NCBI GenBank assembly: GCA_965229715.1
Contig: CBDDJL010000002.1
Location: 1,178,001-1,242,000, forward strand
Direction of reading: 5' to 3'
Source: JAVJST01 sp965229715
Lineage (GTDB): Bacteria > Pseudomonadota > Alphaproteobacteria > Rhodospirillales > Casp-alpha2
DNA length: 64,000 nt
Shown: in pieces, positions 59,912-64,000 of the stretch
How positions within the stretch are numbered: position 1 is the first letter of the stretch
Layout: each line of letters opens with the position of its first letter
Made by a program: the position numbers and the translations under genes
The notes under the pieces: generated by a model
Seen by the model: only the letters and a program-made list of their open reading frames with translations
What the model was told of the DNA's origin: nothing
The model's database searches: none

Positions 59912-60952
59912 ATGAAAACCGATTTCGCTGAATTACTGGCTGAACGCGACTACCTGATCGCGGACGGCGCCACCGGCACCAATCTGTTCGCCATGGGGCT
60001 GCAAAGCGGCGATGCGCCCGAACTCTGGAACGTCGATCACCCGGAGCGCATCCGCGCCCTCTATGATGGCTGGGTCGAGGCCGGATCCGACATCTTTCTC
60101 ACCAACACCTTCGGCGCCAACCGCTATCGGCTGATGCTTCACGACGCCCAGGACCGGGTGCACGAACTGAACATAGCCGGCGTGCGGATCGCCCGCGAAG
60201 CCGCCGATGCGGTCGACCGGCCGGTCGTCGTTGCGGCCTCGCTGGGACCAACCGGCGAAATCTTCGAACCGGTCGGCAGTCTGAGCGCCGAAGACGGCGA
60301 GGCGACGTTCGCCGAACAGGCCGAGGCGCAGGCCGAGGCCGGCGCCGACGTGCACTGGATCGAGACGATTTCCGGCCGCGAGGAACTGGAGGCCGCCATT
60401 CGCGGCGCATCGCGAACCGGCCTGCCCGTCGTTGCGACCATGACGTTCGACACCGTCGGTCGGACCATGATGGGCTTGTCGCCCGAAGATGCGGCGGGCC
60501 TCGGAACCATGCTCGGATCCGAGCTTCAGGCCAAGGGGCATACCGGCGTCATGGCGTTCGGCGCGAACTGTGGTGTCGGCCCCGGTACCCTGATCGATTC
60601 GGTTCAGGGCGTTGTCCGCGGCAACGAAAACCTCGTCGTCATCGCCAAGGGCAACTGCGGTATCCCGCGCTACGAGGACGGCCAGATCGTCTATTCCGGT
60701 ACGCCTCAGATCATGGCCGATTACGCGCGCCTCGCCCGCGATGCCGGTGCGCGCATTATCGGCGGCTGCTGCGGAACCACGCCGGACCATGTCCGCGCCA
60801 TGGTCGAGGCGCTCCGGGATTACACGCCGGGCGGCAACCCGAGCCGCGAGAAAATCGAAGCGGCGCTCGGCCCCATCGACATGGCGAAGCCGACGGCCGA
60901 CAACGCCGGCGCCGAACGCGCCGCGCGCCGCAAACGCCGCCGCGCCGGATAG
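59912..60952 (+). CDS. Betaine-homocysteine S-methyltransferase family protein
   Basis: This is a zinc-dependent homocysteine methyltransferase of 346 residues. Zinc ligands are C220 (FGANCGVGPG), C286 and C287 (IIGGCCGTTPDH). DGATGTNLFAMGL and FLTNTFGANRYRL are the N-terminal blocks. Its size and similarity fit bacterial betaine-homocysteine methyltransferase (Bmt), which uses glycine betaine, rather than MetH (no cobalamin domain). A role in betaine use fits the BCCT carriers at 3.3-8.2 kb. The C-terminal tail is basic (ARRKRRRAG). Confidence 0.85.
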   Translation: MKTDFAELLAERDYLIADGATGTNLFAMGLQSGDAPELWNVDHPERIRALYDGWVEAGSDIFLTNTFGANRYRLMLHDAQDRVHELNIAGVRIAREAADAVDRPVVVAASLGPTGEIFEPVGSLSAEDGEATFAEQAEAQAEAGADVHWIETISGREELEAAIRGASRTGLPVVATMTFDTVGRTMMGLSPEDAAGLGTMLGSELQAKGHTGVMAFGANCGVGPGTLIDSVQGVVRGNENLVVIAKGNCGIPRYEDGQIVYSGTPQIMADYARLARDAGARIIGGCCGTTPDHVRAMVEALRDYTPGGNPSREKIEAALGPIDMAKPTADNAGAERAARRKRRRAG

Positions 60953-61053
60953 CCTCGACGACACGCCTCGAATGGGATATGGGCATCCTTCGCCGGCAGG
61001 TTAATCTCCGGCCCTGTTCAACGTTGATTCTGCTGCCAGAACGGATGCCGGCC

Positions 61054-62229
61054 ATGCACTATTCTTCCGTCGTCGACCGCATCGCCGGTGAAACCGTCGC
61101 GGTCTGGGATATTCACTCCCGTGCCGCCGCCGCGAAATCGCGGGGCGAGGACGTCATCATCCTCTCGATCGGCGATCCCGATGTCGACACGCCGAAGATG
61201 ATCCGCGATGCGACGGTGGCCGGTCTCGATGCCGGTGATACCCACTACGTTGCGCTCGAGGGGAAACGCAATCTGCGCGACGCCGTCGCCGCCCGCTTCG
61301 CCGACCGGGTCGGCCAGCCGCTGACCGGCGACGATGTCGCAATCACCGCCGGTGCCCAGAATGCGCTGTTTGCCGCCGCCATGTGTATCGCCGAGGACGA
61401 CGACGAGATCGCCGCCGTGGATCCCATGTATGTCTCGTACGAGGCGACCGTCGGCGTGACCGGTGCGAACATGGTGCGGGTTCTGACCCGGCCCGAAAAC
61501 GGCTTTCATCCGACGTTGGCGGATTTCGAGGCCGCCTTGAGCGAGCGAACCCGCGCCATCATGCTGGCGACGCCGAACAATCCGACCGGTGCGGTCCTGA
61601 CAGCCGGGGAACTTGAGATGATCGCGGGCATCGCGCGCGAGCGCGATCTCTGGGTGCTGTCGGACGAGGTCTACGGCGAAACCGCGTTCGAGGCGCCGCA
61701 TCTGTCGATTGCCGCGCTGCCTGGTATGGCCGAACGGACCGTCACCATCGGCAGCCTGTCCAAAAGCCACGCCATGACAGGCTGGCGCGTGGGCTGGATG
61801 ATCGCACCCCGCGAAATGATCGGCCATGTCGCCAATCTCGCCTTGTGCACGGTGTTCGGTTTGCCGGGATTCATTCAGGAGGGCGGTGTCGCTGCGCTTG
61901 CTACGGCGGACGGCTGGCAGGCATCCGCCGAACTCGCCGCCAGCGTACTCAAGCGGCGCGATCAACTGGTCGACGGCCTCAAGGCGATCCCACCGCTGAA
62001 ACCGCTGACGCCCGAGGGCGGCATGTTCGTCTGTGTCGACGTGCGCGAGACCGGCCTGACGGCGCCTGAGTTCTCCGAGGCCCTGTTCGAGGCGGAAAAG
62101 GTATCGGTGCTCGACGCGACCGCCTTCGGCCCGAGTACCGACGGCTTCGTTCGCATGTTTTACGGCCTTAAGCCCGAGGTGCTCGACGAGGCCCTAACGA
62201 GAATTGGCCGCTTCGTTTCCCGGTTGTAG
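61054..62229 (+). CDS. Class I PLP-dependent aminotransferase
   Basis: This is a fold-type I aminotransferase of 391 residues. It has IGDPDVDTPKMI, AGAQNALFAAAMCI, TPNNPTGAVLT, DEVYGETAFE, the PLP lysine in TIGSLSKSHAMTGWRVGW, and FVRMFYGLKPE near the end. It is of the AspC/arginine-pyruvate-like subgroup common in alphaproteobacteria. The start is placed at 61054 (MHYSSVVDRIAGE); ATG at 61045 or further upstream is possible. It lies 101 bases after the methyltransferase gene. The amino donor is unknown. Confidence 0.9.
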   Translation: MHYSSVVDRIAGETVAVWDIHSRAAAAKSRGEDVIILSIGDPDVDTPKMIRDATVAGLDAGDTHYVALEGKRNLRDAVAARFADRVGQPLTGDDVAITAGAQNALFAAAMCIAEDDDEIAAVDPMYVSYEATVGVTGANMVRVLTRPENGFHPTLADFEAALSERTRAIMLATPNNPTGAVLTAGELEMIAGIARERDLWVLSDEVYGETAFEAPHLSIAALPGMAERTVTIGSLSKSHAMTGWRVGWMIAPREMIGHVANLALCTVFGLPGFIQEGGVAALATADGWQASAELAASVLKRRDQLVDGLKAIPPLKPLTPEGGMFVCVDVRETGLTAPEFSEALFEAEKVSVLDATAFGPSTDGFVRMFYGLKPEVLDEALTRIGRFVSRL

Positions 62230-62236
62230 GGAATTG

Positions 62237-62304
62237 CCTCACCCTTCGTCATGCTCAGGGTGAGGGGGTCGCTTTTCCTCATGCTGAGCTCGACGAAGCA
62301 TGAG
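62237..62304. repeat. 68-bp double-hairpin intergenic repeat, copy 2
   Basis: Same element as 10325-10392, in the same orientation and of the same length. The two hairpins CTCACCCT/AGGGTGAG and CTCATGCT/AGCATGAG are kept, and the spacer between them differs most. It lies between the convergent aminotransferase and glyoxalase genes. Confidence 0.8.
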
Positions 62305-62347
62305 ACGACAAAACGTCTTTTACGCCCTCGGCGCGCGAAGTGGTTTG

Positions 62348-62785
62348 TCACCACTCGCCCGTATTTTCCATCGAGGCCCAAGGTTCCGCCGGTTCGAGGC
62401 TATCGCCGCGTTGCAACAGTTCGATGGAGATGTTGTCGGGCGAGCGGACGAAGGCCATGTGGCCGTCGCGCGGCGGTCGGTTGATGGTGACGCCCGCGGC
62501 CATCAGTTTTTCGCAGGTTTCGTAAATGTTCTCGACCGAAAACGCGAGGTGGCCGAAGTTGCGCCCGCCGTCGTAGTCCTCGGGATCCCAGTTATAGGTC
62601 AGTTCGATGACGGGCGATTTGGTGTCCTCACCATCGTAATCCTCGTCGGCGGCGAGAAAGACCAACGTGAAACGGCCATCCTCGTAGTCCCAACGGCGAA
62701 CCTGCTTCATGCCAAGCATGTTGCAGTAGAAGTCGAGACTTTTGTCGAGGTCGGTCACGCGGACCATGGTGTGGAGATATTTCAT
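62348..62785 (-). CDS. gloA: Lactoylglutathione lyase (glyoxalase I)
   Basis: This metalloenzyme detoxifies methylglyoxal-glutathione hemithioacetal to S-lactoylglutathione. The 145-residue VOC-fold protein has the metal ligands in order: H5 (MKYLHTMVRV), Glu in SPVIELTYNWD, His in NFGHLAFSVEN and Glu in ISIELLQRGD. DLDKSLDFYCNMLGM is the typical first repeat. Without the extra residues of the human class it is probably the short Ni2+ type. It is a minus-strand gene between the repeat and the unrecognised gene. Confidence 0.94.
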   Translation of the reverse strand: MKYLHTMVRVTDLDKSLDFYCNMLGMKQVRRWDYEDGRFTLVFLAADEDYDGEDTKSPVIELTYNWDPEDYDGGRNFGHLAFSVENIYETCEKLMAAGVTINRPPRDGHMAFVRSPDNISIELLQRGDSLEPAEPWASMENTGEW

Positions 62786-62852
62786 CGATGGTTCCTCGGC
62801 TGATTTCGCGGTCGATCAGATGTAGGGGGCGGTCTGCAATGGGTCAAGGTTG

Positions 62853-63842
62853 TCAGGTCATCGGGCCATTCGGCTCCAGCGCCGCGTTCCATTTGTCCAG
62901 CGTGTCGGACGGGGCGTCCGTAAAACGAAGCTGCCGGAGAGCGACCCGTGCTGCTGTGCGCTCTGTGCGCCCGACGAGGGCGATGTCATCCGGTGGACGC
63001 CCGTTGCGAATGGCATCCATAACTTGTCGCTTCATTTCGACGAGCGCGGGCACGCCAAAAGCGCTCAGCGTGCGCTGAAATGCCTCATGCGCTGAATTGT
63101 CGAATGGCCGGGGCTCGCCGAGACCGTCTCGCGCCGGATTGGGCGGGTAGAGGTTGAGCACGGGTAACCAGCCATCGGGGATCGGCAAGTTGGCGGCGAA
63201 CGGCCGATCGTGGGCCAGCAGATCGGGCAGCAAATGGGTATGCGGGCCGTTCTCCGTGGCCTCGCTTGCATCCGGGATCGGGCCGTACACCTCGATTCGC
63301 GCCGCCGCCGAGCGGAAGACGCGGTGCGGGCTTGCCGCCTGTAAGATACAGGGTGCGCCGGATGCCGCATCAAATAGCGGGGTTCCGATATATGGCTGGA
63401 TGTTTTCGATCAGACTTGCGTCGCCGGTTCGGACGCCGACCGCGATGTGCGTCCCACCGACACCCAGATCGATCAGCGTTGCGTTGCGATCCTCGTCGCG
63501 AATGGCGTCGCTGTCGCGGCCGTGCGTAGTCAGTACGGTGTGACCGCCAAGTGCCGCGTCGTCGACCGGCATGCAGAGCGACACGCCATGGCTCCAGTAT
63601 GCCGGCAGTTTCGACACACCTTCGTAGGCGAACAGGCGAGCGTTTTCCGGCAGCCCGAACCACATCGCGCCCCGCGCCGTGACGACGGTCGCCGTGCGGT
63701 TCGAGATGTCGACGCTCGCCGGTTCATCCGCATCGCGCATGAACTCCGCAAGGGCGCCGAAGGTGCCGACGCTCCAGCTTACGCCGGGGTCATTTGCCTG
63801 TGCGGCGAGCCATGCCCAGGGATCGATAGCCGTTTCGGTCAT
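62853..63842 (-). CDS. Unrecognised conserved-looking protein, 329 residues
   Basis: No family was recognised with confidence. The protein is soluble and acidic, with no signal peptide or membrane segment. Codon use and composition match neighbouring genes and the start MTETAIDPWAWLAAQ is plausible. Features worth noting are VVTARGAMWFGLPENARLFAYEG, LIDLGVGGTHIAVGVRTGD (a glycine-rich turn), GPHTHLLPDLLAHDRPFAA, and YPPNPARD in the middle. The C-terminal 90 residues are helical (FQRTLSAFGVPALVEMKRQV). It may be an alphaproteobacterial family of unknown function. It lies 67 bases upstream of gloA in the same direction. Confidence 0.75.
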   Translation of the reverse strand: MTETAIDPWAWLAAQANDPGVSWSVGTFGALAEFMRDADEPASVDISNRTATVVTARGAMWFGLPENARLFAYEGVSKLPAYWSHGVSLCMPVDDAALGGHTVLTTHGRDSDAIRDEDRNATLIDLGVGGTHIAVGVRTGDASLIENIQPYIGTPLFDAASGAPCILQAASPHRVFRSAAARIEVYGPIPDASEATENGPHTHLLPDLLAHDRPFAANLPIPDGWLPVLNLYPPNPARDGLGEPRPFDNSAHEAFQRTLSAFGVPALVEMKRQVMDAIRNGRPPDDIALVGRTERTAARVALRQLRFTDAPSDTLDKWNAALEPNGPMT

Positions 63843-63980
63843 GCCGCGAGCCTACGCCGCGAGGCGTCGTGCTAAAACCTCAGTTTCTTTCCGGGTATAT
63901 CGGCATCATGGCCCATTCGGGGTATCGTTGGCCCCTGTACCCCGTGGCAGGATGGCCGATCGTAACCAAAAGGGAAGGCA

Positions 63981-64000
63981 ATGGCGATGCGCACCGTGAG
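63981..64000 (+). CDS. Start of a gene cut by the window edge
   Basis: AGGGAAGG, a strong ribosome site, is followed after 2 bases by ATGGCGATGCGCACCGTG, so a plus-strand gene (MAMRTV...) probably starts here. An ATG six bases later would give a better spacing. Too little is visible to name it. Confidence 0.45.

Overview
The window is chromosomal DNA from a GC-rich alphaproteobacterium. The best fit is a free-living, probably marine or aquatic member of the Rhodospirillales or a neighbouring group. The lineage is indicated by the F1-ATPase zeta/DUF1476 protein, GapR (DUF2312), split PurS/PurQ/PurL, the purL-bolA-grxD order, the ctaC-ctaD-ctaG-ctaE cluster, a Mla-type transporter operon and DUF1289/DUF420 proteins. 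No rRNA, tRNA, CRISPR array, prophage or insertion sequence was seen. Gene density is high, and most features are core metabolism plus one clearly accessory catabolic locus.

Layout. 1-3.1 kb: 3' part of purL, bolA, monothiol glutaredoxin and N-carbamoylputrescine amidase. 3.3-8.3 kb: two BCCT (betaine/choline/carnitine-type) carriers flanking a lone periplasmic binding protein. 8.4-13.6 kb (minus strand): PHP hydrolase, rpsD, an OmpA-type protein, and purC-purS-purQ. 13.7-18.8 kb: NRDE/TANGO2, GNAT, ATPase zeta, 2OG oxygenase, MsrA and a Tat-exported family 5 binding protein. 18.8-28.7 kb (minus): a long gene train (MFS, HAD, M16 peptidase, thrC, M32 carboxypeptidase, ctaB, nitrilase, an unusual heme-copper oxidase I-like protein, DUF420, a 27-residue membrane peptide). 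It diverges from ctaC-ctaD-ctaG-ctaE (29.0-32.9 kb, plus).

33-41.7 kb (plus): a DUF427-adenylate cyclase fusion, fumC, a GAF-PP2C-HATPase switch protein with a STAS partner, and a four-gene Mla/MCE lipid transporter. 41.7-46.2 kb (minus): pdxJ, gapR, a YbdK-type ligase, N-formylglutamate amidohydrolase and an M23 peptidase. 46.2-50.4 kb (plus): amidase, a MaoC/PhaJ-type hydratase behind a TGC-rich operator-like repeat, a DMT exporter and an M20 amidohydrolase.

50.4-59.6 kb is the most interesting region. On the minus strand a LysR regulator is coupled to a creatinase-like M24 protein with a degenerate metal site, followed by a DmdA/GcvT-like demethylase. Divergently, an HpaB-type flavin monooxygenase, its flavin reductase, a Rid protein lacking the usual arginine, two different Rieske oxygenase alpha subunits and a DUF1028 protein form a tight operon. 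The Rieske proteins carry Glu at the bridging position, as in quaternary-ammonium demethylases. Together with the GcvT-like protein, the BCCT carriers and betaine-homocysteine methyltransferase nearby, this suggests an uncharacterised route for an N- or O-methylated, perhaps heterocyclic, compound; the substrate is inference. 59.7-64 kb: DUF1289, BHMT, an aminotransferase, glyoxalase I, an unrecognised 329-residue protein and the first codons of another gene.

Several families of intergenic palindromic repeats are present. The clearest is a 68-bp element with copies 52 kb apart (10.3 and 62.2 kb).
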